Of a DNA stretch of 33,099 nt, positions 21,316 through 32,960 are shown in pieces. The translations under genes and the position numbers were made by a program. The DNA is from Thoreauomyces humboldtii. Its lineage: Eukaryota > Chytridiomycota > Chytridiomycetes > Spizellomycetales > Powellomycetaceae. Location of the stretch: the NCBI GenBank assembly GCA_027596035.1, contig JADGJA010000180.1, positions 1-33,099 on the forward strand, in the 5' to 3' direction. Position 1 is the first letter of the stretch. Every line of letters starts with the position of its first letter. The notes beneath the pieces were generated by a model. That model was not told where the DNA came from. It made no database searches and saw only the letters and a program-made list of their open reading frames with translations.

Positions 21316-22271
21316 ATGCGACCCACCCCCGCATCGTCCGGCCATCTTCTCTCCTACCGGCCATACTCGTCTACCTGCTTTAGCTCCGTCCCAAAAGATA
21401 AGTACTTCACCTCCACCCAAAGCCAGTGGCTGCGCGAAGGTGCCAAATCGCCAGTCTCGCGCTGGAGGTTGGCAGGTGAGACTTAGCTCTGCCTGCCAGT
21501 GCTCAGGGGGTCGGCCATCCACCACCTCTCCAGCGTTGCTGGTAGTTATATCAAGATTCCCGACGCGTACCTGGTATGCGAAGGGACAAACACAAGGAGG
21601 ATGGGCGGCTGGTGTTTGGAACCTTACTCGCCTCTCGGGGCCTTTGCTGCATTTCACTCCAAATTCCCAAGACGCGGTGGAGTTCAAGCTGGTTACACGC
21701 GAACGATTCCCCTCACACCACTTCCGTCCTATCCATTGCTCAAAGCTGATCGATCTTTTTGCCGTATGCATTCCAGGACAAGTCGACATGTTCCTGAGGC
21801 GCTTCCTTCCGTCCCTGCCACCGGGTGGGTGGACTTGCCTTCTTCTCAGTGGAGCGATGGTAAGCTAGCGGGCATAGGTGTCGTTCGCCGTCGCCCTCGA
21901 CCGAGAACTGACTCAAGCTCTTCTTTGCTTTACAGTCAAGACAAGAAAGCTGCACGGCAAGCTCAAGAGATGGCACACCGTCCATGGGGCGCTCTTTTCC
22001 TTCCTTGGCGGGCAAGGGAGGTTTTTGTCGAGCGCTCCGCCATCTCGCCAACCAACGCACCGGCACAACAGATCGAGCTTGCCACGAAATCACCTTTTGC
22101 ACTTTCTTCTTCACATTTCATATGAACATGATATGGCCCGATGATATGATTACTTTAAACTTTGTGCCTTATTCAGAAGCGCGGGCTTTCGTTGGTTGGC
22201 TAACTGGAGAGCTGGCGAAGGGCGAGAAGGGGACTTTGGGCGACCGCACCCCAACCAAGAACACTTTCTAA
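21316..22271 (+). CDS. Weak candidate: spliced ORF of unknown function
   Basis: No family is recognised. Three exons fit together with matching phase: 21316-21475 (MRPTPASSGHLL..., ending at a GTGAGA donor), 21546-21859 (acceptor TGGTAG, donor GTAAGC) and 21936-22271 (acceptor TTTACAG), giving about 269 residues. The intron lengths of 70 and 76 nt are typical for this genome. The first exon has a Ser/Arg-rich, acid-poor start that could be a mitochondrial presequence. The rest is not obviously protein-like, and other frames in exon 2 are also open (one includes SYIKIPDAYLV). Phase agreement alone can arise by chance. It may equally be 5' flank of the PhoD-like gene. Confidence 0.2.
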
Positions 22272-22516
22272 AGCCACGGGCTGGGATGCGTGGGTGCCCG
22301 TGCGTCGGGATGTGGGACGCAGGCCACTTCAAGGACTGCAAAGGGAGGAGCGTAAACGGACAGTTTTAAGGTTTGTACTTGCCGCAGATGTGAGGCCGCA
22401 AGAAGCGGCTATGTAGAACGGGCCAACAGAGCGACCGTCGACCTAGCGTCTCTCTTCCGCTCAACCTCTGCTGCAACAGGTATACTGCCACGACAGATGC
22501 GATAAGACGACTGGTG

Positions 22517-24801
22517 ATGGGTCCGCTCTTTCCACCAACCACTTCCGACCAGGAACCAGGTTCTCCCCAGTCTCCTCCTCCTCAGTACTCGGACGACATC
22601 CTGCAGTTCCCCGTGCCTCACTTGCAGCCGGACTCCTCGACTTCCTATCAACAACCGCCCCCCGTCCCCGACAAGTCCCAATTCCAGCAGCATCCCTACG
22701 CTCAGGGCGGACAGGACCACCAGCATCGTCACTCGTATCTACCCCACGCCAGCTCCGGCACTCTCCACTTTCCAGCACCTCCCGCTCCCAGCGAGCACTC
22801 ACTCGAGCACCTCGCCGATACTTCAGCGGATGGGGTCGTCGAGAGCGGTCCAGTATCCGCTTACTTTGGCCCATATCTACGTTACGGGAATGTTGACTAC
22901 ACAAGGGGAATGTGGACCGGTTCAATCCTGGTCCTCACCCGGGTTGCTCGTCCAAGTTCCCTGACCTTGACTCCGACGCCTGCGATCGGTCATCCGACAA
23001 CGCTTTGGTCTAATCCGATACAGGAGTTCAGAGGCTATACATTCCATCGCTTCGACTTGGCGTTGCCGATGGCACAGCAGGAAGTCGTCTGGAAGTACGT
23101 CGTGGACGCCGATCCGACCAACGCATGGGAGTTCCACGTCGCGGCGATCCGAGATACTCGATGGCGCTTCTCCTTCAATTCTTGCAATGGATTCTCTGCG
23201 AGCATCACTCCCGCCGAGCGCGAGAAGCTGGGTGGGGTCGGAGCACTTTGGAAGGACGTGATGAGGCAGCACAGGACGCCGGGAAGTGCGTTTCACTGCC
23301 AGATCGGAGGCGGCGATCAGATTTATGGCGATCCCATGTGGAAGGCTCTGCCTAGTTTGCAGCACTGGTTGGCGCAGAAGGGAAAGGAGAACAGGAAATG
23401 TTATGCGTGGAGCTCTCAGTTGGAGGACGATGTGGCGGGGTTCTACTTCAAGCTTTACACGTCCCACTTTGCGACCCCAAACCTGCGCGAAGCAGTGGCG
23501 TGCATACCGTCCATATATCAGATCGATGATCATGTGCGTACAGCTGCGAAAAGTCAAGCGAATTAAGTTTCGTAGCTTATTCGTCTCGTATCATAGGATA
23601 TCTTCGATGGATGGGGCTCTTACCCAGACTACCTGCAACACTCGATCTATTTCCAAAACATCGGTCGCCTCGCATTCGAGATGTACCACCTCTTTCAACA
23701 GCATACGACCCAATCTCTTCTCGCTCCTGGCCAACCCCACCAGAATGAACGCTTCTCTCCAGACGGCAAGACCTTCCACTTCATCAAACTCCTCGGACCC
23801 TCCGTAGCCGTTGTCGGACCCGACACTCGTGCCGAACGAACGCCAACGCAGATCCTCTCCCCGCAATCGTACGACATGATCTTCCACCATCTATCCCAAC
23901 TTCCATCTACCGTCCGCCACGTCGTATGGATGCTGGCCGTGCCGATCGTGTATCCCCGACTCGAGATGCCCGAGACGCTGCTCGCGGCTGTCGGAAAGAC
24001 AAAGCGAGGCGCGAACGATGCCGTCAACAGTCTCGGAAAGGGATTGGGAACTTTGGCGGGTGTGAGTGGGAAGCTGTTGGACAAGTTACCTGGAGTTCAC
24101 GTGGATGCTGCAAAATGGAAGTCGTCGACCAAGGGCGCTTACGACGGTGCGATGGGACACGTCAAGAAGGGACTGGGAAAGACAGGGTTGATGTCGGGTC
24201 TCATCTCCCAGTTTGGGGAGATCGATCTGTTGGATGATATGTGCGATCATTGGACGCACGCGGTAAGTTCGGGAGGTCCGAAAAAAGCTCGCTTTACGAT
24301 CATCCAAGCTGATCCTGCACCCTTGATGCTTTCTAGCTTCACAAAGAAGAACGAGCAACCTTCATCAGACGGATGCAAGCCTACTCCTACCAGTTCCGTC
24401 GTCGAAGCACCTTCATCTCCGGAGACGTCCACGCCTGCGGCTACGGACTCCTCAGCAACCCGAACGCACCCGTCGATCGAGATCCCTCCTGGATGCTCCA
24501 GGTGATCGCTTCTGCCATCGTCAACGTGCCTCCACCGGGCGGCGTCCTCAAGCTCGTGCATCGTAGCGCCAAGAAGATCGACTTTGGGGACGGCGTCCAG
24601 GAGACGATGATGGAGACGTTCGTGAAGGATGTGGACGGGAAGGATCTTGCTGGCAAGATCATGATGGGGCGGAGGAACTGGGGGGTTTGCAGGGTCGGTG
24701 TCGTTGGAGAGGCTTTGGAATTTGTCATCAGGGTGGAGGGAACGCAGGAGGTGGGTGCTTGCGTTCCCTACCCGCCGGTCATTGCACCGGCCTTGATTTG
24801 A
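22517..24801 (+). CDS. PhoD-like metallophosphatase-domain protein (fungal type), 3 exons
   Basis: This is a member of the fungal PhoD-like phosphatase family, calcineurin-like metallophosphoesterases of largely unknown physiological substrate. Exons: 22517-23533, 23597-24262, 24337-24801, all phase 0; 715 residues. The N-terminal 110 residues are Pro/Gln/Ser-rich and disordered. A family-specific beta domain follows (YFGPYLRYGNVDY, MWTGSILVLT). The metal-binding motif IDDHDIFDGWGSYPDYL is created across intron 1. Further motifs are SVAVVGPDTRAERT, DDMCDHWTHA, and SGDVHACGYGLLSN (the GDVH motif), then MLQVIASAIVNVPPP. Between the two metal motifs is a Gly/Lys-rich insertion (about residues 455-510) with two similar segments, KGLGTLAGVSGKLL and KGLGKTGLMSGLI, perhaps an amphipathic membrane-contact region. 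No signal peptide or transmembrane helix is present. The ATG at 22517 is the first after an open but non-conserved upstream stretch. Confidence 0.9.
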
Positions 24802-25039
24802 GAGGATCGTTGGGAGGAGTAGAGCCTTCCCCCCCGAAGACGTTTGCGATGGAGCATTTTGGATAGCCTTGAACATCTAATACCTAATCAATTAGCACAG
24901 CCACTCCTTCTGGGCTGGGAAAGATGCCGAGGGTCAGATCGCTCGTTTTCAGCACCTCAGGATCCATTCCCATCAGAGCAGCTGCATCCTGGGAAAGCAC
25001 CCACACCTTCCAAGTCACGCACTCATTCCAAAGTCAATC

Positions 25040-26289
25040 ATGTCCAACGAATACGGTGGATCCAACTTCGCAAACGGCGGCGACAACGCCGACGTCAAGG
25101 ACGATGACCAAAACCAGGGGGACAGCAGGGACATCCAGAACGAACGTTCCGACCCAATGCAGACCGGAGACGACGACTCCCGCAGAGGACGGGACCAGAG
25201 CGTGGGTCACGGTGGAAGCAACAGTGGCGGCGGCGGTGGCGGACGTCGTAACCGGGAGAACGAGAACCAGGTGAGCAGTCTTTTCTCAATCAGAGCAGGG
25301 AAGATCCCGTGGTAGAGGGATTTCTGGCATCGCTGACTTTGGTGCTGGGTTCAGGTCAGGTCTCTCTTCGTCCGTGGACTGTCCGAGGGCACCAGGCCCG
25401 TTGATTTGATGGAGGCATTCCAGGTAAATGAAGAGCGTACATACAGGGAGGGATGAGGTCGTATAGATCTGATGGCTCATGACCCACCTTATACAGTGCT
25501 ATGGAACCGTCACCGACTGCTACTTGCCGATGGACTTTTATACCGGCAAAGCCCGTGGTTTCGCTTACATTCAGTAAGCTTGCGCTGCCTTCCTTTTTCG
25601 GTCTTGGGATTTCCTGTATCTTAATCGTTTCTTCAATCATCAGGTTTGAGACCCAGGAGCAGGCTGACAAGGCTTTCGCTCGTATCGAATACATTACCAT
25701 CAACGGTCGCACTTTGACCATCGAGTGGGCGGCGGGCAAGCGCAAGAGTAAGTAGACTGGTCTTGTGCTTTGCTCTCTTGAGAACGTTTTTCTGATACTA
25801 TTTTCACAGCTCCCGGGGAGATGCGTGGCCGTGGCTCGCGAGAGCCTGACCGTTTTAACGGTGGAGGACGCAGGGAACCCGATCGGTATGTTTTTCTCCA
25901 ACCTATGTCGATGGCAATGAATAACTCGCTTACCCGCATTGTATTTGCCAGCCGTCGCAGCCGGTCGCCCCGTCGTGATCACTCTGCAGACAAGTACAGG
26001 CCTAGGGACCGGTAGGCGCAAATCTCGAGACGAACTGGGGTGATCGCCCGACACTTGCTGACTTTGTTTTCTATTGTTCAGTCGCGACCGCAGCCGCTCT
26101 CGAACGCCTCCTCGTCACCGCAGACGTTCCCGCTCTCGGTCGCGCTCCCGCAGCCGTTCCCCTCACCGTCGGGAGCGCCGCGAGAGACGTCGATCCCGAT
26201 CCCGCACTCGTTCCCGATCCCCCGCTCCTCGCAGCTCCCGCCGTGGAAGCAGAGACGCTGGCGCCGCCACCTCGTCCGCTGGTCGCTGA
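25040..26289 (+). CDS. SR-family splicing factor with one RRM and RS domain (SRSF10/SCL-like), 7 exons
   Basis: This is a predicted nuclear pre-mRNA splicing factor. Exons: 25040-25270, 25355-25423, 25497-25573, 25644-25747, 25810-25885, 25952-26011, 26082-26289; 274 residues with all phases consistent. Residues 1-77 are Asn/Asp/Gly-rich, including a GGGGGG run. A single RRM spans about 79-155: RNP2-like SLFVRGLS, then YGTVTDCYLPMDFYTGKARG, RNP1 GFAYIQF, and NGRTLTIEWAAGKRKTP. The PMDFYT and GKRKTPGEM segments resemble SRSF10/SRSF12 and plant SCL30 proteins. The C-terminal roughly 90 residues form an RS domain with dense Arg-Ser dipeptides and SP sites for SR-protein kinases. Short introns inside the RRM fit a gene able to autoregulate by alternative splicing, though that is inference. 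Confidence 0.92.
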
Positions 26290-27168
26290 TGAGGTCTTTT
26301 TCCTCTCTCAGTGTCCCTTCTATACGACGGCAGTTCTTCGAGCTGTTGTTTTACTGCAGTGATACTGCTTTGAGCCTTCGCACGAGCTGTTACTTGACTG
26401 CGCAAGATCAAGTCTTCTACGGTGTTTTCACTTCCACTCCCTGCATCATGTTTACAAGGGAGAAAAAATGCAAACCAGAGGCGTTCCGCGTTCAAGGGAT
26501 TATCAATAATCAAGCAAGGGTATACGCTTTGCGCAAGCTTTGTGTGCTCAAGCAAGGCAAGGGGGGTGGGTGCGATCTTCTCGAGCCGTGTACGGCCTCT
26601 CCCTTCTGGAGAAGGCCATGATCGCTACTGGTGCTGAGGGGCCAAGCAGGTCAAAGGGGGTCGTCCAAGCCAAAGCAAAGAAAAAGAGGTCAAGCAAGAG
26701 CAAGCTCGCTTCTTCGCTCAGGCAAAGGTTCAGGGAGAACAAGGGCGCAGGTGGAGATCATGAGCATGCGTCCTGAATACATTTCCTCGCGCGCCTCGCT
26801 TCAGGGCTATCCGGCCTTGAGAGTCTTCGCCTTCGTTGTCGCATCTCGAGTTCAAGTCCAGACACCGTCAGCGCTCCAAGGTATGGATCTTACTGCTCGG
26901 TTGCCGGGTCAATACGTAGCAACGTCACTCTGTTGGAATCTGTTTTCAATTTATTCTGCTACGTTGTAATCACCCGTCCCCATGAACCGCTCGTGGACAG
27001 CGTCTCGTTCACACCGAAAATGGTGCTCGCCGAGAAACTCACTCTCCACCGCAACATCTTTTCCACAAAAAACGAAATCAAAAAACAACGCCCTAATGGT
27101 ATTCACATTCCTCTATCAAGGGTCCCCAAAACCCATCCTTCGCATGTAACTCTTCAAAACAAAACACT
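26290..27168. other. Convergent intergenic region, no supported gene
   Basis: These 879 bp lie between two convergent genes (SR factor and PP2A B'' subunit). Small ORFs are present (for example 26540-26776, +) but none has a recognisable domain or clear splice extension. It should hold both 3' UTRs. I see no tRNA, repeat or transposon end. Confidence 0.5.
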
Positions 27169-30027
27169 TCACGCATCGGATATGTCCATGTGATGCACCT
27201 CAGGCATCGACTGCGGCATCGCGATGTCGCACGGAATGGTCTTCAAGCTCGGTGGATCCGACGGCGTGGAATGAACGTGTACGTTCTTCTTTTCCACCAG
27301 TTCGTCCACCTCGATGTCGACAGCTCCATCGCCTTCCGTCGGAGGCGATGCGGACACGGATGCGGTCGGGGAAGGAGACGAAGATGGAGATTGAGATGCG
27401 GTAGGGATCCTTCTGTCTTCCCACATGTCGCCTTCGTCCTTGTAGAACGCTGACGCTCGATGAGACGTGCCTTCTTGGGACCCGTCTGATTCTTCGTCGT
27501 CTTCTTGATCGTCGTCTTCTTGCGAGTGTGAGGAGGTGGATCGGTCGTCCTCGTCGTCTCGTGGGTCTTCGTCGAAGGCGAGCTCTTCGTATGCTCGTTC
27601 TGCGAACTTGTCCCATCCTCTGATGAGGAACGGCAAGGTTAGAGGGGTTTTTCTTTTTTTCGATAGGGCCACTGTGGTAGGGAAGACGCCAAAACTCACT
27701 CTAGCAGGACACGGGTCTTCGTCTGTCGATCCTCGACGTACATGTCGTCCCACTCTCGGAAGTTTGGGTCGATGCGTCGAAGGTGGAGGTCGTACTTTCG
27801 GATGTCGAAGATCATGTCGAAGACCAGAGAGGCTGATCCGCATCTCCTCAGGTCCGAGAGGGTTATGACGTGCGGTGTCGTTGGGTTAACCATGTCCAAA
27901 CTATCAACCATCAGAAATTTGTTAAGCAAAACTGAGGGCGGAACCCCCCGGCGAAAACAGCAAAGGACTCACATGGCGCAAGAAAAGTCCTTCCACTCCC
28001 ACGGATCCGTCATCCTGAACTCCCTCATCCTCGCACACTGCTCATCGAAGAACTTCTTGAGCTCCCACAGACTCCAAGCGCCATCTCCATCCACGTCCAG
28101 ACATCGAAACCAGTAATCGATCGCTCTCGGCGCCGCCTTGTTCTCCGCCGCCAGGATGAAGTTGACGAAGTCTCGGTACGACATCCGATCGGTCGGACCT
28201 GTCGCCGTCCCCGCGCCCGCAAAGATGCGAGACACGACGAGAGGGGACAGACAGCCGTTCTCGTATCCTCGTAGCTCGGGTTCCGTGATCCTCAGGTCGT
28301 GGTCCGTGTCCAGTTCCCAGAACTTGCAGTACATGACGTAAAAGTGCTTGTAGGAGAAGACGTCTCGGGACGAGTTGATGTCGTCGACCAGTTGGAGGTT
28401 TCGAATGAGCGGAAACACGCCGTCCTTTCGGAACTCGGTTCGTGTCATTCGAGACGAGCTGTTGCGGGATTTCGCGTAGAAGATTCGTGCTACTACTGTT
28501 TCCACTAGAAACGTGGCAAATGAGGAAGAGGTTAGCTGGAGGCCGTCGGTTTATCGAAAATGCTTGTTGTACGCGCTACCATAACGATGTTGGAACACAT
28601 CCATCTCCTTCAAAAACTCGAGTCCCGGGTGGTTCTGCACGACATCTACAGAAGAGAGCTCGAGTATCAGTTCCGGGCTCTCATCGAAATCACAATTCAA
28701 GGTTTTCGTACCCTCGACCACGATCTTGAAGTCCTCCTCGATCAGAAAATTCCGCCCACTTCCAAGAACCGTGAAGGCGACCTCATCGACGTCGCGGCAG
28801 TCGACAACCTTCTGGTAAAAGTCCACGAACCCGTCGTGGGTCACATGACCTCCTGCAGACCCTCCACATCGCCGGAACAACGCTCGGTTGAAGTATCGGG
28901 GGAGTCCACACGTAGACGTGACCTGCACGAATAAGCCCTCGGATAGAGCACCCACTGCGGAGAAAACCTGCTCCACCTCTTCCTGTTAATGCAGAAAAAG
29001 CCGGAATGGTCTTTTAGTAACTCATGCGGAATCAAATAACGAATCCTCTATATTCTTTCTTCCGTCTCATACCATGATGTTCCCTCTTCGTTCCGAATAA
29101 GCGGCCTGCGCATCCGACAGCGTCTGCTTCGGAAACGGAAAGGTGGCGGGTGCCCGTTTGACCGAGCACGCGAACTCTGCCGCCGACGCCACCCTCGGGA
29201 GCTGATTCGCACGAGGATACGAGGCGGACGGTCGGGGTTTGTGTGGTTCGTCGATGATCATGCTGTCCAGGGCTGGCTCCTCGTCTTCCTCCACGATCGT
29301 CGCCAGATCTTCTTGCACCGGGTCAAGCACCATACGATCCGGGTCTTCCTTCGGGGATTCATGGTCGTGGTCTTCTCGGGCGTGATGCAGTGGGACTGTG
29401 TCCTGTTCTCGTAAGAAAAGTTTTTCTGAAGGGTCAGAAAGTCGGTCGGGCTCATGTGCTAGGGGTGAAGTACGAAGGCTTCCTGACCTCGAGCATGACG
29501 TTATGATCCAATGGACTCGTGATGCGAGCATTGATCAGCACCTTGAGCTCCGTGACGTCGCCTCTTCTTTCATCCACGAGACACTCGGCTGTCCGTTTCT
29601 TCTGATCGGCATCCTTGTTCGGAGACAGGAACGTGGTGGTGGGTGACGATGGGGTGAGCAAGAGGGCGTTATGTCCGTGAACGAACTCGTGGTAGGATAA
29701 TGGAGAGTCTATGCAGGCAAGACAAGGGAGATGGGTTGAGCCTGTCTGAGTGCGAACTTTTTGCGGGGATCGTTCGGATTGGGTCCGTTTACCTCTCTTG
29801 AATCCACTGACTTTCCGTCTCTCGCGTTTGGCCGGCTTGCTACCCGGTCTCGACCCACGGACTCCGACGTGATGAGCATCGTCAGCGGAAGGAACCGCCA
29901 GCAGTCCCTGCGCATCCTTCTCATCCTCTCCATCGTTCAGAGCATCGGACGGTTCCGCCGCAGTGGCAACGTTCATGTCGTGAGTGACCTTCGTCAAGCC
30001 TCCCGAATACGTCGTGTTCGAAGACAT
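27169..30027 (-). CDS. PP2A regulatory subunit B'' (PPP2R3-like, EF-hand), about 7 exons
   Basis: B'' subunits bind the PP2A scaffold/catalytic core and give Ca2+-responsive substrate targeting. Exons, 5' to 3': 30027-29793, 29708 to about 29542, about 29450-29073, 28982-28580, 28504-27973, 27900-27700, 27619-27169; roughly 788 residues. The N-terminal roughly 260 residues are disordered and not conserved. The core begins at EEVEQVFSAVGAL, with LPRYFNRALFRRCGG, HPGLEFLKEMDVF, FSYKHFYVMYCKFWELDTDHDL (EF-hand, about 460-464), MSYRDFVNFILAAE, YWFRCLDVDGDGAWSLWEL (second EF-hand, about 531-536) and LDMVNPTTPHVITLSDLRRC. After WDKFAERAYEELAF the tail is acidic and Ser-rich, about 120 residues longer than usual. 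The exon 2/3 junction is uncertain: the chosen donor (GTGCTG) and acceptor (CATGAG) keep frame, while the better-looking acceptor at 29426 does not fit any strong donor. Confidence 0.87.
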
Positions 30028-31096
30028 CGTCGAGCTTTTTTTCCAGTGCTACAAGTTCGCTGTGGTTCGGCACGCGGCGGGGGTTCAAAATCAAAACGTC
30101 TGACTACAGTGAACGCGCGTGGGCGGGACAGGAGGCGGGAAATGTTATGACGCGACGCGCCTTGGTGACTGCGTACAAAGCCGATGACTTCTGCGCCGAA
30201 GAGGGATACTGGGAACTACGAGCTTGGGATTAGCCCTGTCGGTCAAAGTCGTGTCGGGTGAAGACAAAGTGGCGGCGATATGCGATGAGGACGAAATGAC
30301 CCGTGCTGCCGAGTTAGAGGATTGCCGACGGTGATTGAAACGATGGAACGACCGAAGGTGCTACTGCTAGGTAATGGACGGCGAAGATGAATCCTCCTGC
30401 GAACAGTTTACGGACGACGGACGACGGAAGACAGGAAGACGCGATGGAGGAACCGAGGGATGGTTGAGGAGTTGAGGAGTGCGTGAGTGCTCGTTTTGCT
30501 GCGCTTTCTCGCCGGGTACGCGTACCGAGCACTTTGCGTTAGGTAATCCACTTCCTGTGGTTTTCCGACTTCTGCCGTACAGACCTGCGGCGGACCGGAA
30601 GATCCGTCGCCAGGCTGCACATCGTTCTCCGGGGGCCATCCATGAATTGGGGTCTAGTCCACGGATAGACCACCGGCGGTTGCTCGCTTGCAGATCCCCT
30701 CGTCGGTACGCGCACAGACAGATCGGACATCCCCTTATGGCAGCAGCCGATAACTGCGCAGGGGAACAACACAGACGTCGCCTTTCGCATCTTCTTGTAG
30801 TAGTCGTGGATTGCGAGCCTGTCCCTACAGCAGGCTCTGGTCTCTCCGGTCGCTACACGCTTTCTAGAGCTGACCTTCGAAACGAGGATCCCCGTATGTC
30901 CATGGGGCCTAAGAGCACATTATATCTGAGAACAACGTAGAGTAGTATTCAGGAAGGTGCGTGTTCTTTCCAATCCAGCCAGAAGCGGGTCAGAGCCGAC
31001 ACTCCAGATCGAATCAAGTTACAAAATGTATAGTATTTATGCTGTAACCGAAAAAGGTTCTGGGCTCGAAATCGTCAACCACACCGCCCACCCCCA
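30028..31096. other. Intergenic region, no supported gene
   Basis: These 1069 bp separate two minus-strand genes. The plus-strand frame 30479-30940 and its neighbours show no domain and an Arg/Cys-rich composition. A short purine-rich imperfect repeat (CGGACGACGGACGACGG, about 30411-30427) is the only local structure noticed. The left part should be the PP2A B'' promoter and the right part the 3' flank of the FAD oxidoreductase. Confidence 0.45.
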
Positions 31097-32960
31097 TCAG
31101 CTAGCGGGCACACGAGTCATGATTCCGTTCTTGTAGACCCATCTTCCAGACGGAGGTTTCTCACCCAGCACCGCCGCTTTGAACACCGCCCACAGAACGG
31201 CAGGCTCCAGCAGCTCGTGCGGCCACTGCACCAGACTCAGCCCTCTCGAGAGACACAGCGCGGCCTTCTGGTCGATGTGAGCGGCCTGGAACAGGACTTT
31301 GGAGAGGAACGTCAAGAACCGCAGGTCCGAGTCCGAGCGAGAGCGACCGGAGCAGGGGACGACCTCGTGGGATGCCAGGTCGGCAACCTCGTTGTTGACC
31401 CAGATCGGGAGGAGACGGGTACGGAGAAGGGTGTGGAACTTTGACGAGAGGGTGGTGTGAGTGGTGGCTGGGTCAAGTAGGACAGAAGAGAGCGTCACTG
31501 CGGCGATGGCTGATGTGGTCTGGGAGGATAGATTATCGGAAGTCAATTTCAGCGCCGAAAGCCATTTCGTATTCAGACGGTGGAAAGATGATCCTTACCA
31601 TGCCCTGACCATAGAAAGGATTGAAACCACAGAATGCGTCACCGACGGCGACAAAACCGTGCGGAACGGCAATCTGGTCATAGCGACAAAACCGGCTGCG
31701 GTACAATGGAAGCATGAGCTCACGAGTCTCGGTCCGCGATCTGACAGCTCCGGCTCCGAGCTCTCTAAGCCTTACCTAGGCGGCAGCTTGATCCGGTTGT
31801 ATTCGCTGCAGCGCTTGCCGAGAGACTGTCGTACATCCTTCCAGAACGGCCAGTCGACCGAAATGCGATCGAAGAAGGCGTCGAGTTCAGCGTCCGTTTT
31901 AGGCAGCGATTGAACCTTGTCCGCGACCTTCATGAGCGTGACCTGCGCATGGTTGCCTTCCACCACAACAGCTACCGCAGATTCCCGCTTGGTGCCGCCA
32001 GGATACGGCGCTGTGACGACATACGGCGGAAGCGGACCGGTTTTTTCGAACATCATGGTGCTGTACTGACAGAGAGGATCGTACGTGTCCTCGGGGACCT
32101 CGACGCCTGCTGTTTCCTTGACCCACTTTCGCCCCTTTGCGCTCCGTCCCGTTGCATCGACCACGATGTCGGCGTCCAGCACGAACGTTTCTTTGGTGGT
32201 CTTGTCGTAGCAAGTCACGCTTGCGACCGCTCCGTCCTGCCCGAGGTGGAGGTGCTGCACGGTCACGTGCTTGCGATAGGTGAGACGTCCGGAGTGCTCA
32301 TGACCCTGTAGGAGCTTGGAGCGGACGGCGCCTTCGTAGAGGGATCGACTGGCCGCCACCGTGTCGATCGAGCGGTCCTTGGGAACGCGTGCGAAAAAGT
32401 TGTCGTACAGCCAGAATTGGCCGTCAGAGCAGTTGATTGGGATTCCACCGTGTTCCACCATGTCTGAAAGAAGGTTGGGAAAGGTTATGAGAAGGTTGTC
32501 GAAGGTGGAGGTGGAAGTGGTGCAAGAGACGCTGATGTGGGAAACCCCCATGTACGGCCCCGGCCCGACACACCTCGAACTCACACTTTCGAATTCCAGG
32601 AAACAAAGCCTCGAGCAGCCTGCACCCAAGGGGCTGCAAGAAATGGGAAGAGCTCGCCTGCAGGACGTCCTTGCGCGGAGTGGCCCAATCGGTTCCTGTC
32701 AGGTCTTGGATGTTCTCGGACTCGATGAGCGTGACATTGTCGTAGTGACACAGGAGGACCTTGGCTGCCATGCACCCAGCCATGCTGCCGCCTACGACGA
32801 CAGCTGAGCGACCGCGCCTGGTGAAAGACTCTGTGAGGACATGCTGCTCGTCGATGAAGACTGTCGTGCGTTTGACGAATTCGGTGTAGGTTGTGCGAAC
32901 GAGCTGGATGACGGCTGCGGTGGCGAGACCGACGGTGATGAGGATGGTGTTCCACTCCAT
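31097..32960 (-). CDS. FAD-dependent oxidoreductase/monooxygenase with N-terminal membrane anchor, 4 exons
   Basis: This is a flavoprotein of the PHBH/geranylgeranyl-reductase-like fold; the substrate is unknown. Exons, 5' to 3': 32960-32585, 32463-31776, 31695-31599, 31519-31097; 527 residues, phases consistent. Residues 5-22 (TILITVGLATAAVIQLV) form one hydrophobic anchor. The FAD-binding Rossmann loop is AVVVGGSMAGCMAAKVL (about 53-69). The block PRKDVLQASSSHFLQPLG ... LEALFPG is typical of a bacterial FAD-oxidoreductase group. DADIVVDATGRSAKG is the ATG motif, and VAVGDAFCGFNPFYGQGM (about 370-387), spliced onto SAIAAVTLSS, is the second FAD-contact GD motif. For intron 2 I chose the 80-nt form; an upstream acceptor would leave only 35 nt and add 15 residues in frame. 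The family is common in bacteria and scattered in fungi, so horizontal origin is possible, but the introns show long residence. Confidence 0.89.
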
